DNA of 64,000 bases from Ryuthela nishihirai (GCA_038380435.1 JAWZYU010000001.1:13558001-13622000); one strand, 5' to 3'. Shown: positions 1-11,805, counted from the first letter of the stretch. The notes: generated from the sequence alone by a model not told the origin. Made by a program: numbers and translations.

Positions 1-395
1 GTTATAGCTTTTGGGAAATTCGCAAAGTGCAAAGTGTAATATTTCATTAATACTTTTCCAACCCAAAAAGAATTTTTAATTTATCTCTAAAAACATACAC
101 TTTTCTGTTAAAAGAAAAGTAAGTTGCATTCACCTCCCGCCCTGGATTTAAAGGGTCAAGTGATTGTTGACAATGGTAACTTAGTAACCTTCACATTTCA
201 ACACGAAAATTTTAAACTTCTAACATAACTACATAGTTTGTAATATTCGTTTAATATTTTGGAATTTTCAACTTTTCCATCGTTAGAGGGCGCAGTTATA
301 ACTTTTGGGAGATTCTAAAAATGCAAACATAATATATCATAATTCCTATCTAACAAAAAAAGAATTTTTTTTTTTATCTGTATAACAAAAAAGTT
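1..395. repeat. Diverged tandem repeat upstream of TBCD
   Basis: About 100 bases at 1-107 recur at roughly 293-395. Both begin GTTATA(G/A)CTTTTGGGA and share a run of AAAAAGAATTTTT and a following TTATCT. The offset is about 292 bases, so a unit of this size seems duplicated, with the intervening part too diverged for me to align by eye. It may be an old dispersed repeat or a local duplication. It has no coding potential. The window edge cuts the first copy. Confidence 0.5.
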
Positions 396-469
396 CGATG
401 TTTACAGACGGACTAGACAACAAAGCGAAATTATAACTTTAAAAAAAAAAATGCCCTAAAATTTCCTTT

Positions 470-815
470 TCCTTTTTTAGCCTTCTCTAAAGTGCTTCCA
501 GTCATGAACACTGAAATCTGTATCAAACATTATCCTACCTTTTACCGCAATCCATAAGTACCGTGCAATACCATTCAGATATGCACGCTAAACTATCCGA
601 GCGACGACAAAACATGGCGTCGAATTTTGAAATAGCCGACCTCTACCTATATAGGGCCTCCCAATTTGTGAGGGTGTTAGCTCGCCATCTAGTGAGATTT
701 TATATTATATGAGGTTCGCGTAAAGGCTAGGCCAACAATAAAAAGTGCCTTTTCGAGGGGAACAGTTGAAGTTTATCTTTTCATATTTGGCAACACTCCT
801 GTTCAGGTGTCAAAA
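470..815 (+). promoter_or_regulatory. Putative TBCD 5' region with upstream ORF
   Basis: This stretch leads into the TBCD start codon. It contains a TATATAG match at 648-654. It also has an upstream ORF of 32 codons from ATG 614 (context AACATGG) to TGA 710-712, ending before the main start. The sequence just before the main start, CCTGTTCAG at 798-806 after a T-rich stretch, looks like a splice acceptor, so a 5'UTR intron is possible. The transcription start cannot be fixed from sequence alone, and the TATA match may be chance. Confidence 0.35.
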
Positions 816-1184
816 ATGGATGTTTTTGATGTAGGTGGTTGTGAAGTTAATACCGAAGAAGTTGATACTATTGGATTAGGATGTGCTTTAGAAGATTTTA
901 AGGAATTTGAAGAAGTGCAGAATTTAATCTGCCGTTTGACGGATGTCTACGACAACCAAACACTTTCGGAGGCAACTTACCAACGTTTTGTTTACATTTT
1001 AAATCAGTATCAAGAACAACCACATTTATTAGATTCCAATTTGCAGTTGTTATTGGAACATCTGTTATCTCTCTCGAGGAATGTAAATAATGACAAGAAA
1101 TTGCAGCATTTAGCGTTCAGATTTTTGTATATAATTACGAAAGTTAGAGGATTTAAAATTGTTCTTCGACATTTGCCTCATGAG
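816..1184 (+). CDS. TBCD: Tubulin-specific chaperone D, coding exon 1 (N-terminus)
   Basis: TBCD (cofactor D) is a cytosolic HEAT-repeat chaperone that captures beta-tubulin and assembles it with alpha-tubulin in the tubulin folding supercomplex. This exon encodes 123 residues. The family's N-terminal features are visible: a GLGCALEDF block, YQEQPHLLD near residue 70, and KVRGFK...LPHE at the end. A GTG 9 bases upstream keeps the frame open, but ATG 816 has a good context (A at -3, G at +4) and is the likely eukaryotic start. The exon ends after GAG at 1184 with donor GTATGA (phase 0). The frame stops 3 codons into the intron, as expected. Exon 2 at 42847 continues it. Confidence 0.88.
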
Positions 1185-1190
1185 GTATGA

Positions 1191-2552
1191 AAAATTTTAC
1201 TTATTTAGTTGTAGATTGTATCAGTGTGTACTGTCAGGATATTTGTTTTTTACTGAATTAAAAAAAAATGGAATTTATTACAAGTGAACCAAATGTAGAA
1301 TAGTTTGAGAGCAAAAACATAGCTAATTGCAAGGCAGTTTTTCCATTGAAATAGTGTTATTTCTTGCCTACCTAGAAGTATCTCTTGTAGATTTGTTAGA
1401 TGTTACATTTGTTTTGCAGAATTTGTATTTTTTGATTTATTAACCTTAATTGGTATTTTGACAGAGAGAAAGTTGAATAAGTATGCAGGATTGTCACCTC
1501 AAGTATTCCAGTGGTGCATATATAATACTAGTTGTGAGCAAGATTTCACAAAATCCTATATAGATATATGAAGTGCACCTTATATTGTAAAGTAACATGT
1601 TTGCCTATGGCAGAGGGTTGTATGTTGCAAGTGACAGGTGACTTGTGCTCGCCTTCCACTCGGATTACCACCAATTTTCACATACATTGTGATGTGCTGC
1701 TGATGTTTTAAGAAGAATTTTCCAGTAAATTGTTCACAGGTGCTGTTCCTGTCCATGTCAAATCATTTTACAGTGGGTGATATAATGCCATAAAAGATTA
1801 ACTTTGGAACTGGTAACTAAATCTAAGTAAATGTAATTCAAATTACTTTAGAATTTGTTTTTGGTGACTCATGATGCTCTGTGACATATTTTCTGAATTT
1901 CACTGCCACACAGCAGAAAAGAGAACATCTGAGATTCATGACATAGTGAGTGTGCTAATGTAAGTTGTCTGCAGTTGGCAGTGACCTGATTTAACTTTGT
2001 TTATGTATCATCTCAGATTTATTTTCATTTTATATCAAAGAAATCACAAGAGAGATTGTAGATGTATCCATTATTGTTTGGGAAAGCAAATGACTTCTCT
2101 GCTAAACTGTTGGTTCATACAGAAAAGAACTTTAGAGGCCACATGTAGGCTTGTCAGAGGAGGATTAATGTTGCATAGCACACAGTAGCATATTTAAGGA
2201 GGAGGTTTTGGGGGTTCAAAATCTCTTTTAAAGGAATGTGTATGTTTAAAAAATTTTCCTGTTTTATGTGTTTGAAACCTAAAGCAATTATTGAGCATTA
2301 ATGCAAACTGTACCACTTAAAAAAAAAGTTTTTTGATTTTTTATTCAGGAATACTACAAGTTCAATTATGTTTGATAGATTTATAGATGTGGCTTTTATT
2401 TGATCAATGGCATGTGCATTTGTCAGGTATTTGTCTAAATGACATGGATAATAAAAATAATGAAATAAAAGGTATGGATTTTTTCTTGGCGATAAGAATT
2501 GTTCCACTTAGTCCACATATAATATATATTATAATTATTTATTATGAAGTAA
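1191..2552. other. Intronic sequence, nothing recognised
   Basis: AT-rich sequence with no coding pattern, SINE head or terminal repeat that I can recognise. The short open frames here have no family motifs. It may be unique intron or very old repeats. Confidence 0.5.
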
Positions 2553-2768
2553 TTCCAATGGCATTGGGGAATGTCTCTCGCAGGCAAGTAAACTTAACAG
2601 TCAGAATAACTAACACGTTACAAACACTGTGACATTTATAAATAAATGTGTTTAACCTGATGGGTTGTATAGGAATATGATTCATTATGCATTAATTAAC
2701 AGCAAATAAGCTGGTTTGGTTAAGTATACTAGCTCACATAAGGGAGCCAATATTGGGTCTGATCATGG
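2553..2768 (+). mobile_element. LINE-A fragment LA1 (endonuclease part)
   Basis: A short, old copy of the LINE-A endonuclease region. It matches the stretch that in the other copies reads CAATGGCAATGGGCAA through the TTAATTAACAGCAAAT block to TCTGACCAT. Many substitutions and small deletions destroy the frame. Both ends are abrupt, as expected for a decayed fragment. Confidence 0.7.
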
Positions 2769-3149
2769 AGGTAAGAAGGAAGAGAAGATGCCCTAAGCAG
2801 TTAAAAGTTTATGCTACAATTTTGAATAGAGCAACGTGGTGGCCATGTTGTTCTATTCAAAATGTTAGCTCTAACTACTGTAGTAACAGAATGATTTCTG
2901 CTCTGTATAAACTTGACGATATGATAATTTTATAGCTGCCAGTTCAGATTCAGTTGTACGAATCACCCTTCAAAGCAGATACCGGAAATTACATTTCGCT
3001 ACTAAATTTATCAAATAAATCAAAATAGAATAAATTTGATAATGTGGAAACATCTTTCTCTTTTATTTATGCAATTATAAAATCTGAGTTTTAATTCCAT
3101 TTAGAAACTTTTCTGAATTTAAGCAGATTTCCCTATTTTTTTAGATTTA
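2769..3149. other. Intronic sequence, nothing recognised
   Basis: AT-rich spacer between LA1 and LA2. No motif, hairpin or coding signal stands out. Confidence 0.45.
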
Positions 3150-4007
3150 GTAAACAGTAGCAAGGTAGTCGCTCAAAGGAGAGCTATGCACCAATCCCCT
3201 GTGATGATTCATAGAACTAGCCAGGCTTAGTACCTGATATCTAACACCACCTTCTCGTGGAACAGGCTCTTAATACCTTTCAAAAGAGATACCCTCTTGG
3301 TCAACTGAATGGAAGGGGAGGACAGTCAGATTAGTGTGGCCTACTGATCTGGACAACTATGGTTACTTCTACCTTGCTGAGGAGTGGTCAACCACACAGA
3401 ATCCTGATGCTGACCATATAAGCCTACTGGTACTGGACTGGAATAAAGCTCTGAGCTTGATTGTGGATCCTGAATTTGCTGCACTGGTGGGCTTCTGTGG
3501 AGGGAATATCCTCCGTTCTGTTTTCTGTTTGTTTGAAGGTTGACAGCCCATGTTAATAGATTCACACAATATGTTTTATCAGCTGATGAATAATCCTGAA
3601 CAGGGGTCATCGCATCACCTGAACTCTTGCTTCTACGTCCATTGTCAAATTCTATATTGTAAGAAGTCTTCCAGTGTTGGTAGCTTCAGCCTTTAGTAGT
3701 GGGGGAAGGTTTTTTTGCCCCATGCCTGTGATTAGGGGACAGCTTGATATTGTCGGCATTCCCTCTCTCAATAAACACAGCTTCTTTGAACATCCCACTA
3801 ACCATTTTATCTTCATACATAGTTGGAATCTGAAGACTCTGCACAGAGCTTATTCACTTGATGTTCTCACACAAGAATTCCACCATTATAATTTAGATAT
3901 TCTTGGCTTGGAAGAGACCAGATGGACAGACAAAGGTCAGATTCTTAAAAATAATCTTAAATTTCTCTTTTCAGGTAGGGAAGATAATAAGAATTTCCAT
4001 ATCCAAT

Positions 4008-4056
4008 AAGCATCACTAACATGTCTGCTGAGAAGCAGACATGCTAGTGATGCTCT
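4008..4056. repeat. 20-bp-arm hairpin inside LA2
   Basis: GCATCACTAACATGTCTGCT is followed after 4 bases by its near-exact reverse complement, 19 of 20 matching. Sister LINE-A copies have unrelated sequence in the left arm (CATCACCAAGGYGTGGGTC), so the left arm is a local inverted copy of the right arm. This looks like a template-switch or repair event in this copy. Confidence 0.75.
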
Positions 4057-4144
4057 TCTAGGATATAAGTGCATTAATGAAAGGTTTCTTACAGCAAAAT
4101 TTCAGACAAGCATTAAAGATTTGAATGTTATCTGCTGTTATGCC

Positions 4145-4983
4145 TACAGTGACCATATGTCCTTTATTTCATTGCTCTGTCCTTTAGATTTATTTTTTTT
4201 TTCTAAAATGGCCATTTTGTCCTTTATTTTGTTATAATATAGGTTATTATAAGTTTTTACCTATAAATACTAAAAAAAAAAATTAGATTTAGAAAAATCC
4301 CAAAACATTGATGCCAACATATTTAAAAATGCAATTCATAAATTTTACCAAACCTGCATTGATTATTTAAATAACTGAGACAGCTCTTTCAAGGAAATCG
4401 AAGTATTTGAATGGGTCCTACTACGACAAATCCCTCTGTGGGCGAAGATCGAGGAAAACGTTTTGTTCATTTCCAGTCACTGGAACTTAAATATAAATGA
4501 CGGCAAACTATTTGATGAAGTTTCGTATTAAAAGTTATATCACCAGTGAAAAGATTGAAGAATGTCAACAAAATGACGAGCCCTGCCAATGTAGACTCCC
4601 TGGATCTAATGCCCCCACTGAACGAGTATTTTCATTAGTGAACAATATGTGAACCAGTGAAAAAACCCTTTAAAAATCAAAACATTGAAAGCATGCATTT
4701 GTACCAAATGCAACTTTGACATGAAATGTATACAGTTTTATGAATTTTTAAAACACAAACCTGATTTATTAAAAAAAAGTTCATTCTTGTGAAAAGTACC
4801 AAAATTAAATTTTTAAAGTAATAATATGATTGTTTAAAATGCTATGCATATGCTTATATTTTATAATAAATGTTATAAAGCTTTTTAGTTTTAGTGAAAC
4901 AAATAAATGCAACCTGCTTTTTTTTATTATGAAGCAATTTCTGATTTGCCCTTTATTTTCTCCAAAAGAATATGGTCACCGTA
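4145..4983 (+). mobile_element. Internally deleted hAT transposon with 8-bp TSD
   Basis: An 839-bp insertion interrupts LA2 and is flanked on both sides by GTTATGCC (4137-4144 and 4984-4991). Terminal inverted repeats read TACAGTGACCATAT at the left and, reversed, TACGGTGACCATAT at the right. An 8-bp duplication plus CAG-type ends is the hAT superfamily pattern. Near 4590-4780 a decayed reading frame reads LPGSNAPTERVFSLVNN, which fits the hAT C-terminal dimerisation region. The transposase N-terminus and DDE core are absent, so this is a deleted, non-autonomous copy. Confidence 0.88.
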
Positions 4984-5579
4984 GTTATGCCCCCACTGAG
5001 GACTCTGTAAAGGATAGGTTTTACGGACAACATCAGGATATTTTGAATTTTGTCAAGAAAGGAGATATTACCCTTGTTCTAGGTGACTTCACTGCCAAAG
5101 TTGGTACTGACCTGACCTTTTGGGAGGGGTGATTGGCCCTTTTGGTATTGATAGCTGCAATGGGCAGTGTCTCCTACAGCTAAGTAAACTTAATGGTTTC
5201 AGAATAACTAACACTTATTACAAACACCGCGACTTACATAAGTACACTTGGGTTTCACCAGTAGGGCTGCTTAAGAATATGATAGATTATATATTAATTA
5301 ACAGCAAATGGGCTAGTTCTGTTGGGAATACTAGGTCATATATCGGAGTTGAAATTGGATCTTACCATTACCTTGTTAAAAATATCTTGCAACTTAAACT
5401 TAAGAAGTCTTGTGCTAAGATTAAAAAATTTACTTTTAATTCTGAAGCTCTGAAAGACCTAGTTATAGCTAAAGCTTACTATGATTGGCTACTTGGTCAT
5501 TATGACAGTCATGGTTTGCTTACTATTGGAGTTGAGGAAGAATGGGACTGTTTTAAACAGGCTTTTCTTTAAACTAACA

Positions 5580-7487
5580 GTACTCTTTTTTTCCCCTAAA
5601 AGGTCAGTAAATCTTTTACGAAAAAAAGGAGCAGAGGGGCAAAATTATTTGTGTGATAAGGCACTTGAGCTTATTTCAGAAAGAAAGAACTGTAGGAATG
5701 TCTTTAATCAATACACTGCTACTCTTAATAGAAAGCATTACAGAGAGCTTAATAAAAATGTAAAGGATCAGTTAGCTGCTGATGAAAATCTTTGGCTGAC
5801 AAAGCCAAGGAAGCAGTTAGATAGCACAACATCAGAGAGCTATACCAGGTAGTTAATATTTTGTGTAATAGAAAATGGATAGGTATATAGGGATTGAAGG
5901 ATAAGCAAGGTAAGGCTATAGAAGGTGAGGATTCTGTCACGGCTAGATGGGTTGAGTATTTTTCTAAATATCGTGGTTAGTTCTACTCCCATTGTTTGTA
6001 ATGATGATAGATGTATTACTGGCTTTAATGTTGGCCCTATAACACAGTCTGAATTTTTTTGGCTATTTCTTAACTTAAACTACATAAATCCCCATGAGTA
6101 GATGAAATTACTACAGAAATGCTTAGAGCTGGAAATGTGCCACATGGATGACATACTTTGAATATCTTTTTTGATAAAGTCATACTTCCTAAGGATTTTA
6201 CCAGAGGTATTATTATACCTATTTTTAAAAAAAGGTGATCGCAGTTCTTGTAATAACTCTAGGGGTATTATCCTACTTTCTGCTACAGGTAAAGTTCTTT
6301 GCACGATTGTGCTTAATAGAATTAAGAATCTGATTGACAGGCAATTGAATGATGAGCAATGTGGATTCAGAGGTGGTAGGGGATGTGTGGATCAGATATT
6401 TTCACTTAGATTCTTGAGAAATGTTTACAGTTTCAGAATCCTTTGGTCACTAGCTTTGTTGATTTCAAAAAGGCTTTCGACTCTGTCGATCATCATAATT
6501 TGTGGTTGACTGTGAGATCATATGGTATACCTGAGAAATTAGTTAACATAATGAAAGCTCTCTATAATAGCACAGTCATGTGTGAGAGTTTGTAAGTCTT
6601 GTAGCAATTGGTTTAACATTATTTCTGGTGTTCGACAAAGGTGTATTTTGTCTCCTTTTCTCTTTAGTTTGGTTATTGATTATGTTATGCAAAATTCACT
6701 TCAAGGGAAAGATTTTGGTCTTAAATGGACTGGAGATACGAAAATTTCTGATTTAGATTATGCTGATGATTTATTCCTTTTTTCAATTGATGTTGATGAG
6801 ATGAACTCTTTCATTAGGGCTGTTGATGAAACTGGTAGTAGGGTAGGTTTGGTTATAAACAGAGAGAAAACTAAAGTGATGAAAATTGGTCAGGCAGGCT
6901 GTGATTCAGTTAATCTGAATGGTTGCAGTCTTGAGCAGGTGTCAGAGTTTAATTATCTTGGGAGCTAAGTAACAGATACTGGTGATGTGCGGCATGAGAT
7001 TAACAGATGAATAAGGATTGTTGCTGGGACTTTTAAGAATCTATGAATAGTGTGGAGAAATAGGCGTATACATCTAAAGACTGTAATTAGACTGTATAAT
7101 AGTTTGGTTCTTTCTAGGGTTTGTTATGGATTGGATGTAACTTGTAAACTTGGATGCTTTGTAAACAAGATAACAGGAAACTAGATGCTTACGCAGTATC
7201 TTGGGCATTAGGTGGTTCGGCAACCTCCTTTAAGCATCATATTGTGCAGAGAGAGAGACTGTTGGTTTGGCCATGTTGCCAGTATGGATAATTATAGATT
7301 GGTGAATAGAGTTAAGAAGAGTGTGCGTAAAGGCATCAGAAAGAGGGGGAGACCTAGGATGTGGTGGGCAGACAATGTCGAACAGGACCTTGTTAGAAAT
7401 GGTGTGCAGTGGCCAGATGCAGCAGATGTAGCTGAGGACAGACATCCTTGGAAAACTACATTACACAGTCTGGTTGGACCTCTGTAG
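5580..7487 (+). pseudogene. LA2 reverse transcriptase, broken
   Basis: Reverse transcriptase plus C-terminal domain of LINE-A. Recognisable pieces are the GFRGGRGCVDQ block (6360-6410), GVRQRCILSPFLFSLVIDY (6630-6690), a catalytic YADD near 6757-6770 (DLDYADDLF), then the GHVASMDN and KRGRPRMWW blocks near 7275-7370. Many frameshifts separate these. YADD is still intact, unlike in the longest copy LA8. Confidence 0.75.
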
Positions 7488-7633
7488 CCCATGGTTGTTT
7501 GAGGATGATGAGGGATTGCTGCCGGAACTTTTAAGAATCTATGGAGAAAGTAGAGAAATAGGCATATAACAAAAATTACAATAGAGGTTAACAATGCAGC
7601 AATTAAAATTAATTTTCTATAAAAATAATAATA

Positions 7634-7830
7634 ATGAATACCCCCTTAAGCAGCTGCTTGGCACAGAGGTCTGACAGTAGCCTGTCAATTGATATGCCAT
7701 AGTAGAATGTCTGTGAGGATGGCAGGACCTCAGCAGAAAAACGACACAAATGTCCATGCCTTATTTGGGGATCGAACCCAGGTCCCTTAGATCAGTAGCC
7801 AAGCGTGCTAACCACTCGGCCACAGATCTA
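7634..7830 (-). mobile_element. SINE-B, minus strand
   Basis: tRNA-derived SINE read on the minus strand. The tRNA-like head carries an A box (TGGCCGAGTGGTTAG) and a B box (GGTTCGATCCC). The body then contains a CCTGTCA/TGACAG inverted motif, GCTGCTTAAGG and an A/T-rich tail. It lies inside LA3. The A box is of Ser/Leu tRNA type. Confidence 0.85.
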
Positions 7831-8036
7831 TGACACTGTTAAATGTTTTTAAGCACTTCATATTTCAATACATGTTTTTATGCAACACATGTTTCAGTAT
7901 AATTTTAATAGGTGTATATACCTACAGACTAGAATTAGACTGTATAATTGTTTGGTTCTTTCTAGGGCTAGTTATGGTAATGAAACTTTGATGTTTTGTA
8001 AAAAAGATAATAGGAAACTTGATGCTTTTGATTCTA

Positions 8037-9301
8037 CAGTGTTTTATCAAAATAATGGAAACACATACTGTTTGTGGAGAGCATTTTATTAATAATCTGT
8101 AGGCCCACCTCTTGTGTTCAGAACAGATGCAATTTGATGTGGAATAGACTTATACAAGTCATCACATATGGTAATGGAATGTAGGACCATTCTTCCTGTA
8201 AAATATGGCCCAACTATGTCAGTGATGCTGGAGGTAGAAAGTATGTTCTGACCTTGCTGTCCAAATATTCCCACAAATGTTCAATAATATTGAGGTCTGG
8301 AGATTGAGGTGGCCAGGGTAGCTACTGTACCTCATCCTCATGCTCTGCAAACTGTAAATTGACCCTTTTTGCACAATGCATGGGTGCATTATCCACTTGA
8401 AACCAGGGATGATCATTAGGGAACAATGCCCTCAACATTGGGTGCAGGTGTTCCCTGAGAATGGATTCATGCTTTGTGGATGTGGCACAACCCTGCAGAA
8501 TAATTAATTGCCGTAAGAAATGCCATGATATGACACCCCACAGCATCAGGGGTCTACCTCCATGCTTCACAGTCGGAACCTAACAGGGTGGTACGCTTCT
8601 GCAGGTTTTCACCAGACATACACTCTACCAGTGGTGGCAAACAATGTATAGAATGAGTCATCAGACCAGATGACACATTACCAGTCTTTAGCATCCCAGT
8701 TTTTTATGTGCTTTACACCACCTTATATGTTTTGTTGCATTGATGTTGGTAATCAGAGGTCTGTGGATTGTAACATGGCCATATATACTGGCAAGATGAT
8801 GCTCCTGATGAATTGTTATGACTGAAATGGGATTATTCTAACTAGTATTCAACTCTGCTGCTATTTGTAGAGTGTCATGGTCTTGTGCTTCCATTGTACA
8901 ATCCATTCCAACATTCATTTATCCCTATCTGACAACTTTGTATGGCATCCACAATTTGCACATTTGGAAACAACGTCCTGTCCTTTTTGATAGGTAGTCA
9001 TAATCTTTGATACAGTTCCTCATGCTACACCTACTATTTCCACCTCTCTGGTTACTGAAGCTCCTGCAAGACATGCACCAATGATCATGCCTTTTGGAGG
9101 TCACTGAAATTGGACATTATTAACAATTACACCACAACAGCTGTTTCACTTGCACCTGTGGTACTGCTAAGTGATAGCCAACATTTTATTTCTCCCTTTA
9201 TATACCTCACATTGCAGGTGATGTCATCCCTGTGATCTGCATATGGCATTTTGCACGTACTCCAGTCGCCATTGGTGTTTCTATTATTTTGATAACTCCT
9301 G
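8037..9301 (-). mobile_element. Tc1-like transposon #1
   Basis: A 1265-bp element with TA on both sides (8035-8036, 9302-9303) in LA3. The inverted ends share TTATCAAAATAAT(G/A)GAAACAC. The transposase lies on the minus strand and is broken into several frames. Key DDE-family landmarks remain: DNAPMHCAK (second acidic residue, near 8370-8400) and SPDLNIIEHLWEYL (third acidic residue, near 8265-8320). LWGVISW near 8525 precedes them. Frameshifts make it inactive. Confidence 0.88.
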
Positions 9302-9697
9302 TAGATGCTTATACACTACCTTGGGCATTAGGTGGTTCAACTTTGTAAGTAATGATGAGGTTAGGCAAAGGCAACCTCTTTTAAGCACCATATTGTGCAG
9401 AGAGAGAGAGACTGTTTGGTTTGGCCATGTTGCTCGTATGGATAGTTAAAAAGTGATATGTAAAGTGATCGTATGGATAGTTTAAAAGTGATAGCGAATA
9501 GGGTTATGAACAGTGTGCCTAAAGGCCTCCAAAAGAGGGGAAGACTAGGATACGGTGGGCACACAGTGTCAAACAGGACCTTGTTAAAATTGGTGTGCAA
9601 TGGCCAGATGTAGCTCAGGACAGATATGCATGGAGAACTAAATTGCACAGTCTGGTTGGACCTCCATAGCCTATGGCTCCTCGAGGGTGATGATGAA

Positions 9698-10015
9698 GAA
9701 GAATGCACTAATGAATCCAATGATTAAATATGAACATGATTTTATGATATTAATATTCTTTTACATTTTAAATTTAAGCATATGATTGATTTCTGAGAAT
9801 GAAAATGTCTTTTTTTCCTTAATCAACATGTATGTCTAAAAATACCCCAGTAAATAATTTTGTGTGATAACTAAATTTTTTTTTCATGTTCTTGATTAAA
9901 GCAAATATATTTGCTTTAAGCAGGAAATTATAATATTGCATTAAAGATATTTTTATTTCACTCTGGAGTTCAGAGTGCATTCTTATGCAAATTCACAGAG
10001 GATTTTGATTTTTTT
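9698..10015. other. Intronic sequence, nothing recognised
   Basis: AT-rich spacer between the LA3 tail and an old SINE-A copy. No recognisable element. Confidence 0.4.
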
Positions 10016-10255
10016 TTACCTCTGATTACCACTTTTTTACACACAATGGGGTAAATTACTGTGTCACAATGACCCCAAGAGGTCAGAGAAGATGACTAAG
10101 GTGACCCACTGGTTTAGGCCACAAGAATTTTCCATCTGTTATAGGAGACAGATGGAAACTTCCCATTAAGGTTATCTAGCATTTTGTTTAGCATGCACAG
10201 GGTGTGGCCACACAGGGCCATGGTTTAATGTCTCATCTGATGGATGACAGTCCTT
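10016..10255 (-). mobile_element. Old SINE-A fragment, minus strand
   Basis: A highly diverged SINE-A body without its tRNA head. The order of landmarks is preserved: ACCTCTGA, ACACACAATGGGGTAAAT, GACCCACTGG, GAGACAGATGG, GTGCACAGGGTGTGGC-like and GATGGATGACAG. Divergence is much higher than in the other SINE-A copies, so it is an early insertion. Confidence 0.65.
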
Positions 10256-10705
10256 CTAATACATTGAGGAAATTTTATTCATAAAATGAAATGGCCTGAA
10301 ATTTCTTTCCAGAAAAAAAAAACTTAAAAGAAAATTAGCTTCAGTGTTTTTCCCCCAGTTATTATCAATATTTTTTTTAAATCATTTATTTATTCAAACA
10401 ATTGCAAATAAATCTTTTCAGTTTACAAATGTACTGCTAAGCTAACAGCTTAACTGCAGGAAAAAATAGCACATTGACGTAATAGTATTTTACACCTTTG
10501 TTCTATCTTCATCCGTTGATCTTAGTAAAGTTACATCTTGTTGTATTTGTTATACTATTTCTTGAAAATTTCAATAAAAAATAATTTCTTCTGTTTACAA
10601 AAATTTTTTGCTTTTTTTCATTTTGAATATTTCAAAATAGCATTGGGTTTTTTATATTCACATTCAGCACTACATATATTGTTGGTTGGTGTTAATATTA
10701 ATTAT

Positions 10706-11805
10706 CTAATTTTTTAATAAAAATATGTTTAATTCGTGTTTTAATTTTCTAAAAGAATTTATGGGTAGCAGTTCCCTTGGTAAGTGATTGAAAATGTATT
10801 GAATTTTGTAACCGCTTGTGCATTTCCCACAGTTATTTGTAAAATCTGGTAGTTGAAAATAATATTTTTCTTTAAATCTTTTGTTTTTATCATGTTGAAC
10901 TTTAATTTTATGTGTATTGTCAAAAAAATACATATAACTATGTTATATATATGTAGGCTCTGGTAAGGTAAAATATCCAAGTAAATAAATATATCTTGGA
11001 TTGTAATTAGATGTGTGTGGTCTTTAATTGGTATAATTATTTAGCTATTGAGGATTGAATCATTTTATTTTCTAATATTTGTTAAGTTGGTTATATCATG
11101 TATCATTATGGTATAATTTAAGATGGACTCACAAATTACTTAAAAAACAATGCATGTGTTGGTATCCATAATATATCGTAATTTATTTAATTTCAAAGGA
11201 CAATGCCTTAACGTGCCGCAGATTTTCTCAGTATGAACATTCCATCAGAGGGTACTGTTGAGATGTAATCCTAGATATTTTATTGTACTATCAATCTGCC
11301 AATTTTTATGCAGCTGCAGTTTTCTAGCTCAGAAATGTTTCCCTTTTTGTGCAGTTTAATTTGTGTGTTTTAATAATTAAGTTATTGTTAATTTTGAAAC
11401 CAGGTGAATGAAAAGTCATCCATTTAGTTCTTTTGCTATTTAGAGAAATTTTATTAGAGATTAACCATTGTTTAAAATATAGTCTTTTTGTACATGTTTA
11501 ACCACATGTTCTTCCAATTTGTTTATATTAACTACAACTATTTCATCGGCATATGAAAACATGGACTATTTAGCTTCAATTTTGTTAAGTCATTTATGTA
11601 AATCAGAAATAAAAGGAGGGGGGATAGATCCTTGAGGAACACTGAATTTAACTTGACACTTTTCACTGTAGGTATTATTTTTTGTAAGTTTAGAAACACT
11701 GCAATTGCCCTGTCACCTCCATTTAGTGCCATGTAGGTTAAATCAGTAAATTTTGTTAATAAGTTTATGGTACTTTTCCCCTTTTGGAAACCATATTGTT
11801 TTTTA
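10706..11805 (-). pseudogene. LB1 reverse transcriptase C-terminal half, broken
   Basis: Minus-strand reverse transcriptase remnants. The QYGFQKGKSTINLL block (near 11720-11800) and a decayed LFLIYINDL box (near 11590-11630) belong to the RT palm. Near the 3' end the frame reads YIFNHLPRELLPINSFRKL then FLLKN, the usual C-terminus of CR1/Jockey-type LINEs. Stops and frameshifts separate the blocks. The upstream half resumes at 16510, beyond the LA4 insertion. Confidence 0.75.

Larger units (their letters stand above)
3820..5570 (+). pseudogene. LA2 endonuclease domain, broken
   Basis: Endonuclease domain of LINE-A, which nicks target DNA to prime reverse transcription. Visible motifs include SWN near 3824, a catalytic-E block GLEETRW near 3910-3930 (LQETRW in sister copies), VLGDFTAKVG near 5080-5105 (GDFNAKVG in sisters), and GSYHYLVK near 5355 where sisters have GSDHYLVK. 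The catalytic Asp-His pair is therefore damaged here (D to Y). The domain is split by the hAT insertion and by several frameshifts. Not functional. Confidence 0.75.
3150..7511 (+). mobile_element. LINE-A copy LA2 (RTE-like non-LTR retrotransposon), near full length, decayed
   Basis: A plus-strand non-LTR retrotransposon copy. The 5' region (AGTAGCAAGGTAGTC...) matches the starts of LA4, LA5 and LA8. It then has an AP-endonuclease-like domain, a reverse transcriptase and a C-terminal GHVA...KRGRPRMWW region, and ends in a short GAT-rich tail. RTE-like assignment rests on the single EN-RT organisation, the C-terminal RW-type motifs and the short tandem tail; clade is tentative. A hAT remnant (4145-4983) splits the endonuclease region. 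Frameshifts and stops break the rest. Confidence 0.85.
7512..9697 (+). mobile_element. LINE-A fragment LA3 (3' end), split by SINE-B and Tc1
   Basis: A 5'-truncated LINE-A 3' end directly abuts LA2. Pieces are 7512-7569 (GGGATTGCTGCCGG...), 7898-8036 and 9302-9697. The first two are separated by a segment containing SINE-B, flanked by similar AATAGG(C/T)(A/G)TATA sequences. The second and third are separated by a complete Tc1. A small tandem duplication (CGTATGGATAGTT units) sits near 9436-9490. It ends with GGTGATGATGAAG, a degenerate GAT tail. Confidence 0.78.

Noticed and set aside
3334..3610. Short ORFs in LINE-A 5' regions (also near 12021 and 33260)
   Set aside because: They recur in the 5' region of several LINE-A copies but are broken differently in each and show no domain.
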